From assembly GCA_013349325.1 (NCBI GenBank), contig DUZX01000001.1:1-64000 (forward strand): 64,000 nucleotides of DNA, read 5' to 3'. Both the position numbers and the translations under genes were made by a program. The notes beneath the pieces are model-generated. The model did no database searches and was not told where the DNA came from. It worked only from the letters and a program-made list of their open reading frames with translations. The stretch is from Desulfuromonadales bacterium (GTDB lineage: Bacteria; Desulfobacterota; Desulfuromonadia; Geobacterales; Pseudopelobacteraceae). This document shows, piece after piece, positions 56,447 to 64,000 of this stretch (within the stretch, counting starts at the first letter, position 1; every line of letters begins with the position of its first letter).

Positions 56447-56996
56447 CGCACACGCCGTCCATAGGCACCTGCTTGATAGCTATCTGCGTAACTTTCGCGG
56501 CAGCCAGCACAGCGGCATAATCCGGTTCGGTCGTGATTTCAGGAACATGCTGTATGTAGCGGATAATATCATCGCCATCCAGCACGAAAATGGATCGGGA
56601 GAGCAGTTTCAGTTCTTTGATCAAAACACCGTAGGAGAGACCAAAAGCATGTTCCTGATAATCGGAGAGGGTTATCACCCGATCGATTCCAGCTGCGCCA
56701 CACCACCGTTTTTGGGCAAAAGGGAGATCCAGACTGACCGTCAGAATGACGGTCGTATCCGAAAGATCAGCTGCTTCCTGATTAAAGCGGCGTGTCTCGG
56801 TATCACAGACGGGTGTATCAAGTGATGGAACCGTGCTGATAATTTTCGTTTTACCTTTAAAGTCGGCCAGCGTTACTACAGCCAGACCATTGTCAACCAG
56901 GCTGAAGTCGGGAGCTTTATCACCGATATCAAGTTGCGGTCCGAGCAGTGTGACAGGATTACCTTTAAAGCTGGTGACTCCACTTCGTTCTTTCAT
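56436..56996 (-). CDS. tpx: Thiol peroxidase Tpx
   Basis: Atypical 2-Cys peroxiredoxin of 186 residues reducing hydroperoxides. Peroxidatic Cys64 lies in SLDTPVCDTETRRFN, resolving Cys99 in KRWCGAAG, and the N-terminal GNPVTLLGPQLDIGDKAPDF is the Tpx block. A short C-terminal extension GVCGGY has a further cysteine not usual in the family. Start is supported by GGGAGG. It is overlapped by the rubredoxin flavoprotein gene, its likely redox partner or co-regulated enzyme. Confidence 0.95.
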   Translation of the reverse strand: MKERSGVTSFKGNPVTLLGPQLDIGDKAPDFSLVDNGLAVVTLADFKGKTKIISTVPSLDTPVCDTETRRFNQEAADLSDTTVILTVSLDLPFAQKRWCGAAGIDRVITLSDYQEHAFGLSYGVLIKELKLLSRSIFVLDGDDIIRYIQHVPEITTEPDYAAVLAAAKVTQIAIKQVPMDGVCGGY

Positions 56997-57022
56997 AGTG
57001 ACGACCTCCCCGTGCAGTGCGA

Positions 57023-57274
57023 TTAGAGTAAAATCCCTGATCCTTCATGCGGCTTACCGATTTCATCAATACGTACGATTCCGTGACCACCTTCTACATT
57101 GGGTGCACTGTCAAGCAGATGAGCAGCACAGAGATTTTTTGAACTGTTGGCCTTGACGCCGCATTTTTTACATTCAACCGTCGGATTGTCGGAAAAACTT
57201 TTAATACAGTCGTCCATTCCCTGCCGCTTGAGTGCACACATATGCATCTGGTGATTTTTACTGTCGCAACTCAT
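57023..57274 (-). CDS. Small Cys-rich hypothetical protein
   Basis: Protein of 83 residues with seven cysteines, including CKKCG, spaced like a metal or Fe-S site, plus several histidines near the N-terminus (NHQMHMCA). Start follows GGGAG. Not assignable to a known family. It lies 26 bases upstream of tpx on the same strand and may belong to the same oxidative-stress unit. Confidence 0.7.
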   Translation of the reverse strand: MSCDSKNHQMHMCALKRQGMDDCIKSFSDNPTVECKKCGVKANSSKNLCAAHLLDSAPNVEGGHGIVRIDEIGKPHEGSGILL

Positions 57275-57307
57275 CTTTACTCCCTTTTATTTATATATTA
57301 CAACATG

Positions 57308-58750
57308 TTACCATTGGCTGCGCTCACTCGGGTGAAACGACCATTGACTACGTCCGCTTGGGTCAAAAACAGGTACCGTGTCGGCATGCGCACCTCGGTG
57401 ATAGTAGTCTTTTGGATCATAAACTTCGGCCGCTTTGGCCTCGCGTAACAGCTTCCTGTCGATCGGGTGGGCTGTATCGGCGTAAATATCGCGCAAGAGA
57501 TCTTCAACGACCAGACTCAGGTCGTCGACCGTCTTAACGACCTCGACTTTATCACAGTAGGAACCGTACACATCCATCAAACAGTCGCCACGGCTCCAGG
57601 TTTCGCGCTCTTCGGGTGTCAACCAGAGCATATAGCGGGCTTTCTCGCGGATCTCGTCCAGCACCCAGTCATTGGCTTCACCGTAGTTATTACGGGCATC
57701 ACCCAGAATGATAAAGGCCGGTCGACCTCGCAGATTATCCAGAAAACTTTTCTTGAACTTCAAAAAAACCTGACCGAAGCTGCTGTTCTCATCCAGATCG
57801 ACGATATCGCCCTTGTCGATGGTTTCCATCAAGTCATTTACCGGCATATTGGCCAGCATTTCTGTGATTTCTGCGACATCGCGATTGTAGATAAAACTGC
57901 GCACATCCAGCAGCTGATTATGCAAGGTATGCAGCAGCAACAGCATAAAACGGGCAGCGTGGCTGACGGAATAACTGACATCGCAGAGCACCACCAGGCG
58001 GGGTTTCTCACGACGTTTACGGCGAAGAGCGACTTGAAACGGCACCATATCGTGACGGTAATTCTTCTGAATCGTCTTGATGACGTGCAGCTTTCCGCGA
58101 TTCTGGTTGTTTTTCATGCGGCGCATATCTTTACGCAGCCGCAGCATCATCCGGGAGACGACATCCTGCATAGCTGCCTGTTCTTCCGGCGAAAAGATGA
58201 CACGGTGCTGATCAAAATTATTGCTCTTGTCAAGTTCAATCGTCAGCGGATTCTGCGTAAAGCGCCGCGTCGGGCGGGGCGGTTTCTTGGCCTTTCCGCG
58301 AAAGCCCTTCATCTGCACGGTAATTTCAATACCATCCACATCGTCAGGGTCGATCTCGGTCAGACTTTTGAGCTCCTGCAGATCTTCCGGGTTGACCTCG
58401 CTGTCAATTTTAACCAGCGGACCCTGCCCGTCATCGTGGTCATCCCTGACTTCGTTCAGGTAGGTGAATTCTCCCTCCATCTCCGTTATGGCAGCGTTCA
58501 GCAGATCAGGAATATTTACTTCCGGATCAACAAACTGGAACCGGTTGAAATAACGGTTGAATACTTCATTGAAGGCCGGAATGTCATTGACATTTTTAAC
58601 CAGCGTCAACCGCAGCAGTTGTCGTGTTGCCTTGCGCCCTTCCATACCGCAAAGACCGATCGCCTGCACGGCATCCAGACTCTCACCGGGCGAGACTCGA
58701 ATGCCGTTTTCACGGAGAGCAGCTACAAAGCCGGTGATAATCCTCTCCAT
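57308..58750 (-). CDS. VWA-containing CoxE-like protein
   Basis: Protein of 480 residues that partners with MoxR ATPases. An N-terminal region (about 1-180) is followed by a basic stretch and a von Willebrand A-like domain (about 240-450) with the MIDAS-like VVLCDVSYSVSHAARFML, which keeps D-x-S-x-S, and a later DLDENSSFGQVFLKF. The last residues repeat PSGRSQW and PSERSQW from a tandem DNA repeat, so the true end may have been shorter. The MoxR gene lies three bases upstream on the same strand. Function in this organism unknown; MoxR/VWA pairs act in protein maturation or metal insertion. Confidence 0.87.
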   Translation of the reverse strand: MERIITGFVAALRENGIRVSPGESLDAVQAIGLCGMEGRKATRQLLRLTLVKNVNDIPAFNEVFNRYFNRFQFVDPEVNIPDLLNAAITEMEGEFTYLNEVRDDHDDGQGPLVKIDSEVNPEDLQELKSLTEIDPDDVDGIEITVQMKGFRGKAKKPPRPTRRFTQNPLTIELDKSNNFDQHRVIFSPEEQAAMQDVVSRMMLRLRKDMRRMKNNQNRGKLHVIKTIQKNYRHDMVPFQVALRRKRREKPRLVVLCDVSYSVSHAARFMLLLLHTLHNQLLDVRSFIYNRDVAEITEMLANMPVNDLMETIDKGDIVDLDENSSFGQVFLKFKKSFLDNLRGRPAFIILGDARNNYGEANDWVLDEIREKARYMLWLTPEERETWSRGDCLMDVYGSYCDKVEVVKTVDDLSLVVEDLLRDIYADTAHPIDRKLLREAKAAEVYDPKDYYHRGAHADTVPVFDPSGRSQWSFHPSERSQW

Positions 58751-58753
58751 GAC

Positions 58754-59656
58754 TTAACTCAGTTCCTGTACAGCCAGTTCCGTCACTTTCTGAAGGTCTG
58801 TCTGATGTTTGGCGATCACACCGACGGTACTTGCAACGATCTCCGGTGTCAGCTGGTTTGCTTTCAGGATTGAGAGCACCTGAGCCCAGTCGAGAGTCTC
58901 GGAAACACTGGGCGGCTTACGCAGGTTCAGTTCGCGGGTTTTCCGCAGGAACGTAACCATCTGATGAGCCAGCGTTTCGCAGATTTCGGGGAACTTTGCC
59001 CGCACGATTGCGACTTCCCGATCAAGATCCGGATAGCCGATATAGAGATACAGACATCGGCGACGTAACGCATCCGAGATCATGCGGGTGCCGTTACTGG
59101 TCAAAATAGTCAATGGTTTGCGCTTTGCCTCAACAACCCCCAGTTCGGGGATTGACACCTGAAAATCGCTCAAACACTCCAGGAGCAGCGCTTCAAACTC
59201 ATCATCCGAGCGATCGATTTCATCGATCAGCAGCAGGGATCGCTTTTCTGAGAGGAAGCTGCGCAGAACCGGTCTCTGTACGAGGAAGTTTTTGGAGAAA
59301 AACAGACTCTCTTCAGCGGAGAGACGTTCGACAGCCTCACGCAGATCAGACGATACGGAGAGATAGTTGTCCAGCTGAGTACGCAGCAATTGAGTGTACA
59401 GCAACTGCTTGCCGTACTCCCAGTCATAGAGAGCCTTACCCTCATCAATCCCTTCGTAACACTGCAGACGCACCAGAGGAAAATCGAGAGCTGTAGAGAG
59501 CGCCTTGGCCAGTCCGGTCTTACCGACGCCGGGAGGGCCTTCAATAAGGATCGGCTTCTCCATGCGGATGGCCAGAAAAACAGCGGTAGCGATAGCGTCA
59601 TCAGCGATGTAACTTCCGGCACGGAGAAAATCCATGACCGCTTGTTGGGTAATCAT
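58754..59656 (-). CDS. MoxR-family AAA+ ATPase
   Basis: ATPase of 300 residues. Walker A EGPPGVGKTGLAKALS at about residues 39-54, Walker B LLLIDEIDRSDDEFEA, sensor ILTSNGTRMISDALRRRCLYLYI. It belongs to the AAA_5/CoxD-MoxR branch, chaperone-like ATPases that act with VWA proteins. First gene of a two-gene unit with the VWA protein. The 182 bases ahead of it on the minus strand (59657-59838) contain the alcohol dehydrogenase terminator. Confidence 0.92.
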   Translation of the reverse strand: MITQQAVMDFLRAGSYIADDAIATAVFLAIRMEKPILIEGPPGVGKTGLAKALSTALDFPLVRLQCYEGIDEGKALYDWEYGKQLLYTQLLRTQLDNYLSVSSDLREAVERLSAEESLFFSKNFLVQRPVLRSFLSEKRSLLLIDEIDRSDDEFEALLLECLSDFQVSIPELGVVEAKRKPLTILTSNGTRMISDALRRRCLYLYIGYPDLDREVAIVRAKFPEICETLAHQMVTFLRKTRELNLRKPPSVSETLDWAQVLSILKANQLTPEIVASTVGVIAKHQTDLQKVTELAVQELS

Positions 59657-59798
59657 ACGAAGCCTCGTCTTGAAATTGTATTTATTGATTTATTTCCGGG
59701 GTGTAACTGATACAAAGAAGCCGCTGATCTCCGTGCAAGATATAATCCAACACGGCGACAGCGGCATAACATAACATAGGCACACAATGTGAGAAGAC

Positions 59799-59829
59799 GA
59801 TCCCCATCCGGACACACCGGACGGGGATC
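59799..59829 (-). terminator. Terminator of the iron alcohol dehydrogenase
   Basis: Thirteen-base imperfect stem (59799-59811 with 59817-59829, GATCCCC with GGGGATC outermost) lies ten bases past the stop codon on the minus strand. The T tract is weak. Confidence 0.7.
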
Positions 59830-59838
59830 AGGATTATA

Positions 59839-61044
59839 TTACATGCACTGATGGAAGATGCCGATCATGTCCTGCAGACCTGTATCAGTTGGGTTACCTT
59901 CTGTACAGATATCGTTGACGGAGAAGCGCGACAGACCTTCAACGTCTTTCTCAAGCAGACCAAGATCCGTGAAGGTTTTGGTGATACCGAGATCAGCTTT
60001 CAGTTCCAGACAGGCATCAATGAATGCTCTACCGGCTTTCATATCGGACATTCCGCATGTATCAATACCGGCAGCCTGAGCCATCATCTTGAAGCGCTCT
60101 GGGCAAGCCGGGAGGTTGAAAGTCATGACAGGGCCAAGGCCGATAGCGTTGCAGAGGCCGTGAGGAGCATCGTACATGCCGCCCAGAGCGTGAGCCATAC
60201 TGTGAATCAGGCCGAGACCGGCGCTGTTGAAGCTGTATGCTGCAGCCATTTCAGCCCAAACCATAGCTTCGATAGCTTTGTCGTTGTTTCTGTTCATTGC
60301 TGACTGACGCAGGTTGCCGAAGATCAAGGAAATTGCGCTCAGACCAGGACCGTAAGCAGATATAACGCCCAAACGGGAAGTGATAGCTTCAACGCCATGT
60401 GCAAGAGCATCCATACCGGTGTAACCGGCGAGGTCACCAGGCATACACTGATGAATCAGCGGATCGTTGATGGATTTGCTTGGTGTACAGTTCGGATCGA
60501 ACAGAGCCATTTTGTATTTTTTGTCGGTGTGGTTGATGATCGAGAAACAGGAAACTTCTGATCCTGTTCCTGATGTGGTGTTGATTGCGAGCTGTGGAAT
60601 TGTGTTGGCTTTTGTTGCTTTGAAAGCGCCTTCGAATGTACGAACGTCCTGACCATCGTGGCTGTGAACAAGCTTGATTGCCTTACAGCAGTCGTGTGAG
60701 CTACCGCCGCCGAGGCTGATGATACCGTCAAATTTGCCGGCTGCCAGAACTTTTGCGCCTGCCATAACTTCGTGGTCTTTCGGGTTCGGTGTTACTTTAT
60801 CAAACACTTCGGAAGCAACCCCGGCAGCTTTCAGCACGCCCTGGATTGTCTCAACAATGCCGGTACCGCGCAGACCGGTGGTTACAATCAGGGCATTGGT
60901 CATACCAAGTGCTCTGGCATCATTACCAACCATTGTGTGTGCGCCCCAGCCGACATTTACGGAAGGATAAGCGTGCATCATTTTGATCGGGTATTCGAGT
61001 CTCTCGTTCTTAAGGGTCCGTTTAACGTCTTTATTGTGTGACAT
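59839..61044 (-). CDS. Iron-containing alcohol dehydrogenase
   Basis: Group III alcohol dehydrogenase of 401 residues. Start at 61044 (MSHNKDVKR) is chosen for GGAGG eight bases upstream; the frame extends a further 28 codons without a second good site. NAD-binding GGGSSHDCCKAIKLV, iron ligands in GMDALAHGVEAITSR and GLIHSMAHALGGMYDAPHG are intact. Substrate is probably a short primary alcohol or diol such as ethanol or propanediol; not deducible. Behind it on the minus strand is a good sigma-54 promoter (61268-61284). Strong ribosome site and regular codon choice suggest high expression. Confidence 0.93.
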   Translation of the reverse strand: MSHNKDVKRTLKNERLEYPIKMMHAYPSVNVGWGAHTMVGNDARALGMTNALIVTTGLRGTGIVETIQGVLKAAGVASEVFDKVTPNPKDHEVMAGAKVLAAGKFDGIISLGGGSSHDCCKAIKLVHSHDGQDVRTFEGAFKATKANTIPQLAINTTSGTGSEVSCFSIINHTDKKYKMALFDPNCTPSKSINDPLIHQCMPGDLAGYTGMDALAHGVEAITSRLGVISAYGPGLSAISLIFGNLRQSAMNRNNDKAIEAMVWAEMAAAYSFNSAGLGLIHSMAHALGGMYDAPHGLCNAIGLGPVMTFNLPACPERFKMMAQAAGIDTCGMSDMKAGRAFIDACLELKADLGITKTFTDLGLLEKDVEGLSRFSVNDICTEGNPTDTGLQDMIGIFHQCM

Positions 61045-61267
61045 GGGTACTACCTCCTTTTTGAGTGTGTGTTTTTTTGTACTGCTCTTTGATTGCATGA
61101 CATTTATCGTACTATCCAACAGATACAACGATGTAACCGTATGCTGTGCCCTTTTCTGTGGCTACCACCTCCTCATAACCTCGTTTTTTCGGCTCTCTTC
61201 ATAGAGGTGCAAAAGAACCTGATAACTTGTTTTGTTTTTGGTGTGTTCCGAGATACGTATTGTCTTT

Positions 61268-61284
61268 AGCAAGTAGGATGCCAA
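61268..61284 (-). promoter_or_regulatory. Sigma-54 (-24/-12) promoter of the alcohol dehydrogenase
   Basis: On the minus strand the sequence TTGGCATCCTACTTGCT matches the sigma-54 consensus (TTGGCAC-N5-TTGCT form) with GG and GC elements exactly one helical turn plus two apart, the obligatory spacing. It implies a start near 61257, about 213 bases before the coding start. An NtrC-type activator gene lies about 2 kb away in the same orientation. Confidence 0.8.
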
Positions 61285-61393
61285 CTTTTTATAACACATA
61301 ATTACAGTATGTTACACGTTTACCACGTCGTAAGACAGTTTTTGGGAGCAGATGTGGCGTAGACTTATGAAACGGTTTTCTATTGTATTGTGT

Positions 61394-61411
61394 GCAAAAG
61401 GTGCTTTTTGC
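61394..61411. promoter_or_regulatory. Palindrome, candidate activator binding site
   Basis: GCAAAAGGTGCTTTTTGC has arms GCAAAA/TTTTGC and lies about 110-140 bases upstream of the sigma-54 promoter, the usual distance for an enhancer-binding-protein site. The rest of the 61045-61547 gap holds the promoter, this palindrome, and the inverted repeat at 61477, with no gene. Confidence 0.5.
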
Positions 61412-61476
61412 GGTAGGGATATTATCCACACTGGGTACTTTTGCCACATCCTGCCGAATACTGAACAAAAACCTCA

Positions 61477-61581
61477 CCACAGAGTCACGGAGCACACAGA
61501 GATATTGAAGTACTCAGAATAGAGATGGGAAACGAATGAACACTTACTTAAGAGTTCTCTGTGATCTCAGTGACTCTGTGG
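61477..61581. repeat. Inverted repeat of the CACAGAGTCAC type
   Basis: Left arm 61477-61502 (CCACAGAGTCACGGAGCACA...) and right arm 61556-61581 are near-complementary over 26 bases. This family of palindromic repeats with CACAGAGTCAC is widespread in Geobacter-like genomes. The right arm lies inside the radical SAM reading frame and encodes its last residues. Confidence 0.8.
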
Positions 61582-62669
61582 CAGATGTTAGCCTGATAGA
61601 TTTTTTTCCGTATATCACAGCGATCATCAGCAGACATCAGATTTCCGTGACTACCCCAGGCTCGCCCCATACACCCCCCGGCACAGAGCTTTTTTCCGGT
61701 ACAGTCACGACATTCCGGAAGCTCCCCGGCTCTGCAGCTGCTGATTTTCATCAACTCGCTCCAGAGCGGAGCCGCTTCGACCAGCGCTACTGCCAACCCT
61801 TTTTGAAAGACAGATGCTACTGAAAATGGCTCCGCATGACAGAGCAGACAGGGGTACAAGTGACCATCAGCAGCCAGATAGGGATTTTCGGCAAAGGTGC
61901 AACACTCCTCACGAGCGGACTCTGATCGGCTCCATTCAATAGCCGCCACCATTCCGATCCGCAGATAGAGTTCACGAAAACTCGCGTCGTCGGCATAGCG
62001 CCGGAGCAACTGTATATATTGATCAGGTCCGGGGGGAGCACTACCCGACTCTTCCCCGGCACGCCCACACTGAACCAGCGTACCGGTAACGACCGATCCG
62101 ATCCCGCGCGCTGAAGCCAACTCCAACAGCTCGGGAATTTCCGCCAGATTATGTTGCATCTCGGTAAAGAAGATCATCGTCCGGTCGCCTAAACCGGCCA
62201 GCACCAACCTGTCGATACCGGCCAGCGCGCCAGCAAAGGCGCCGGCACCTCGCACCCGATCATGCGTAGCAGCAGTAGCGCCGTCCAGACTGATCTGAAT
62301 TGAAAGCTTTGAACAGCCAAGCTGACTCAGCGCACGTGCGTCGCCGTCCGTCAACAGCATACCATTGGTCTGAAGCAGAATTTCCGGAATTCCCCGTTGG
62401 ACGGCATAGCGCAGCAGCTCAAGCCAGGCGGGATGACAGAGAGGCTCTCCTCCGGTTATGCGCAACGCCTGCCCCTCCATGGCAGCAAAATCATCAATCA
62501 TACGCAGTAACGACTGCTGCCCGACATGGCCGACGGCGGAATCTGCACCGGCGGACACCCAGCAATGACTACAGACAAGATTACATACACCGGTTATGGC
62601 GATGGTAAGAGTTTTGGGAGCTCGCAGATTGAACTGCTGAAGAATTTTAAGCGGATCGGAGAAGGACAT
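61548..62669 (-). CDS. Radical SAM/SPASM-domain protein with repeat-derived C-terminus
   Basis: Protein of 373 residues from the ATG at 62669. The frame continues upstream, but only through a palindromic repeat, so this start is preferred, though no clear ribosome site is seen. The radical SAM cluster is CNLVCSHC (CxxxCxxC), followed by ITGGEP. The C-terminal SPASM-type cysteines appear in CCTFAENPY, CLLCH and CRDCTGKKLCAGGCMG for auxiliary Fe-S clusters. Family members mature peptides or enzymes; substrate unknown, and no precursor peptide gene is recognised nearby. The final residues HRVTEITENS come from an inverted repeat. Confidence 0.88.
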   Translation of the reverse strand: MSFSDPLKILQQFNLRAPKTLTIAITGVCNLVCSHCWVSAGADSAVGHVGQQSLLRMIDDFAAMEGQALRITGGEPLCHPAWLELLRYAVQRGIPEILLQTNGMLLTDGDARALSQLGCSKLSIQISLDGATAATHDRVRGAGAFAGALAGIDRLVLAGLGDRTMIFFTEMQHNLAEIPELLELASARGIGSVVTGTLVQCGRAGEESGSAPPGPDQYIQLLRRYADDASFRELYLRIGMVAAIEWSRSESAREECCTFAENPYLAADGHLYPCLLCHAEPFSVASVFQKGLAVALVEAAPLWSELMKISSCRAGELPECRDCTGKKLCAGGCMGRAWGSHGNLMSADDRCDIRKKIYQANICHRVTEITENS

Positions 62670-62708
62670 GATTGGATCTATCGTAGAGACATAAAAAATA
62701 AAATCAAC

Positions 62709-62796
62709 GTAGGGGCGACGCCGTCGGCTCGCCCTGGCCGCAATAGCCGGCTTTACTGTATTTTGCATCAGGGCGACCCACCGGGTGCGCCCCTAC
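62709..62796. repeat. REP-like inverted repeat pair (GTAGGGGCG type)
   Basis: Units at 62709-62735 and 62769-62796 start and end with GTAGGGGCG and CGCCCCTAC, each with internal palindromy (GGGCGACC/GGTCGCCC). The pair faces inward with a 33-base centre and forms a large stem. It lies just upstream of the radical SAM start. Confidence 0.75.
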
Positions 62797-62992
62797 AACA
62801 TTCGCCAGGACATTATGTAGACATTTTCCACATCGTAGACTTTAACCACATAGACAAAATAACACTACAACAACGGGTACTTACATTTTACTTACTCAGA
62901 AAACAACGCTAAGCCACCGTAAATTTTATATTTTTAGCGTGACACACAGCAACGGCACCATCCAATAGTGTAGATTTTTCCTACACCGTCCG

Positions 62993-64000
62993 TCACACCT
63001 CCAAACCATATCGCTCCAGCTTTGTGTAGAGCGTCTTTCGATCGATTTCGAGAAGTTTGGCGGCACGGCTTTTGTTGTTTTCAACCATCTGCAGCACCTT
63101 TACAATATGTTCGCGCTCGACCGCCCAGAGCGGCTCCGGAGTAAACGGCGCAGCCTGCTCGCCGCTCGAAACGGGAGTAGTGATGACCGGAGAATAGCTG
63201 GTCTTCGGTGGCGAAAACGGGAACAGGTCTGCGGTAATGATCGGCTCATTAGCCAGGATACAGGCCCGGCGGATGGTATTTTTCAGTTCGCGCACATTTC
63301 CGGGCCACTGATAGGCGGTCAGTGAAGCCAGCGCTTCGTCGGCAATCTCCCACTCTCGCGGGTCATTTTCTGTGCACTGCCGCATAAAAAACCAGGTTAA
63401 CGGTACAATGTCATCCGCTCGCTGGCGCAGCGGCGGCAGCTGAATCGGCAGCAGATTAATGCGGTGATAGAGATCCTCCCGGAACTCACCGCGGGCTACG
63501 CAATCACCCAGAACTTTGTTCGATGCGAAGACAAATCTGACGTTCACGCGGATGTCGTGGTTACCGCCCATACGCCGAAAGGTACTGGTTTCAATGATGC
63601 GCAGCATTTTAACCTGCACGTCGAGCGGCATTTCGGAGACCTCATCCATGAACAGGGTTCCGGTATCAGCCAGCTCAAACAGACCGGCTCTCCCCTTGTT
63701 GGCTCCGGTAAACGCCCCCTGCATATGCCCGAACAGTTCGCTCTCGGCGGTATTGGCATCAAAGCGACCACAGTTGACGGTTACAAACGGCTTATTGACC
63801 CTGCGACTGGCGTCATGGACCGCCCGGGCAACTAACTCCTTACCGGTGCCGCTTTCACCGGTAATCAGGACATGTTCATCAGTCGCCCCCCAGCGCTGAA
63901 CCGTGGCGAGAACTTTCTGGATGACCTGACTGCTGCCGACAATATGCTGATTTTCAAAACGTTTCATTTCATGACGCAGATTTATATTTTCCAGCCGTAA
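62993..64000 (-). CDS. Sigma-54-dependent (NtrC-family) transcriptional activator, partial at right edge
   Basis: The internal ATG at 63967 gives 324 residues, but the frame stays open to the window end with LENINLRHEM ahead of it, the usual linker after a receiver or sensor domain. The real gene therefore continues beyond 64000. The AAA+ domain has Walker A TGESGTGKE, the sigma-54 contact motif GAFTGA in HMQGAFTGANKG and Walker B TLFMDEV. A Fis-type helix-turn-helix ends the protein (NNKSRAAKLLEIDRKTLYTK). It is the plausible activator of the sigma-54 promoter at 61268. A weak hairpin (62968-62986) follows the stop. Confidence 0.92.
   Translation of the reverse strand, partial: LRLENINLRHEMKRFENQHIVGSSQVIQKVLATVQRWGATDEHVLITGESGTGKELVARAVHDASRRVNKPFVTVNCGRFDANTAESELFGHMQGAFTGANKGRAGLFELADTGTLFMDEVSEMPLDVQVKMLRIIETSTFRRMGGNHDIRVNVRFVFASNKVLGDCVARGEFREDLYHRINLLPIQLPPLRQRADDIVPLTWFFMRQCTENDPREWEIADEALASLTAYQWPGNVRELKNTIRRACILANEPIITADLFPFSPPKTSYSPVITTPVSSGEQAAPFTPEPLWAVEREHIVKVLQMVENNKSRAAKLLEIDRKTLYTKLERYGLEV

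Noticed and set aside
57467-58873. A 468-codon plus-strand open frame opposite the VWA and MoxR genes
   Set aside because: It is antisense to two genes with clear family motifs and shows no motifs, signal or ribosome site of its own. It arises from the codon pattern of the real genes.

Overview
The window looks like chromosomal DNA of a Gram-negative, anaerobic deltaproteobacterium-like organism, most probably of the Geobacter/Pelobacter/Trichlorobacter group (Desulfuromonadia). The evidence is a bamA-skp-lpxD-fabZ-lpxA-gnnA-gnnB-lpxB operon, a K+-independent proton pyrophosphatase, ThyX instead of ThyA, sigma-54 control with NtrC-type regulators, iron-containing alcohol dehydrogenases and rubredoxin-type redox enzymes. 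This assignment comes from gene content and remembered family features; no database was searched.

Layout. 1-1.9 kb is an accessory patch: the 5' part of a minus-strand group II intron running off the left edge, a small lipoprotein gene with a structured leader, a HigBA-type toxin-antitoxin pair, and the 3' end of a second group II intron. 2-8.7 kb holds a CpoB-like lipoprotein, the pyrophosphatase, an RNase E/G with a long charged tail, and an NHL-repeat lipoprotein. 8.8-24.7 kb is one long plus-strand run for the outer membrane: lysS, lolC, lolD, bamA, skp, lpxD, fabZ, lpxA, gnnA, gnnB, lpxB, a late acyltransferase, a PAP2 phosphatase, waaA and lpxK. Many of these genes overlap by 4-8 bases. 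24.7-39 kb continues with LPS core genes: heptosyltransferases, a Kdo-kinase-like gene, waaF, msbA, several glycosyltransferases and a glycosyltransferase-deacetylase fusion. It includes an AT-richer stretch (about 31-35 kb) with gene fragments and duplicated sequence around a DUF4143 ATPase, typical of a variable polysaccharide region.

39-44.4 kb is housekeeping: tcdA, rho, rpmE, thyX, a DUF1385 membrane protein and a RluA-type pseudouridine synthase. 44.4-51.8 kb is a tripartite RND efflux operon with a PabB-PabC fusion between pump and outer-membrane channel. A convergent minus-strand block (51.8-59.7 kb) encodes a PAS histidine kinase, a glycerol-dehydrogenase-like enzyme, a double-rubredoxin flavoprotein, thiol peroxidase, a Cys-rich small protein, and a VWA/MoxR pair. 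59.8-64 kb has an iron-dependent alcohol dehydrogenase behind a well-formed sigma-54 promoter, a radical SAM/SPASM protein whose C-terminus is encoded by an inverted repeat, and the AAA+ and DNA-binding part of a sigma-54 activator cut off by the right edge.

Functionally, most of the window builds and services the outer membrane. Lipid A synthesis, probably with a 2,3-diamino sugar and amide-linked acyl chains, feeds Kdo and heptose addition, flipping by MsbA, lipoprotein release by LolCD and protein insertion by BamA/Skp. I saw no tRNA, rRNA, CRISPR array or complete insertion sequence.
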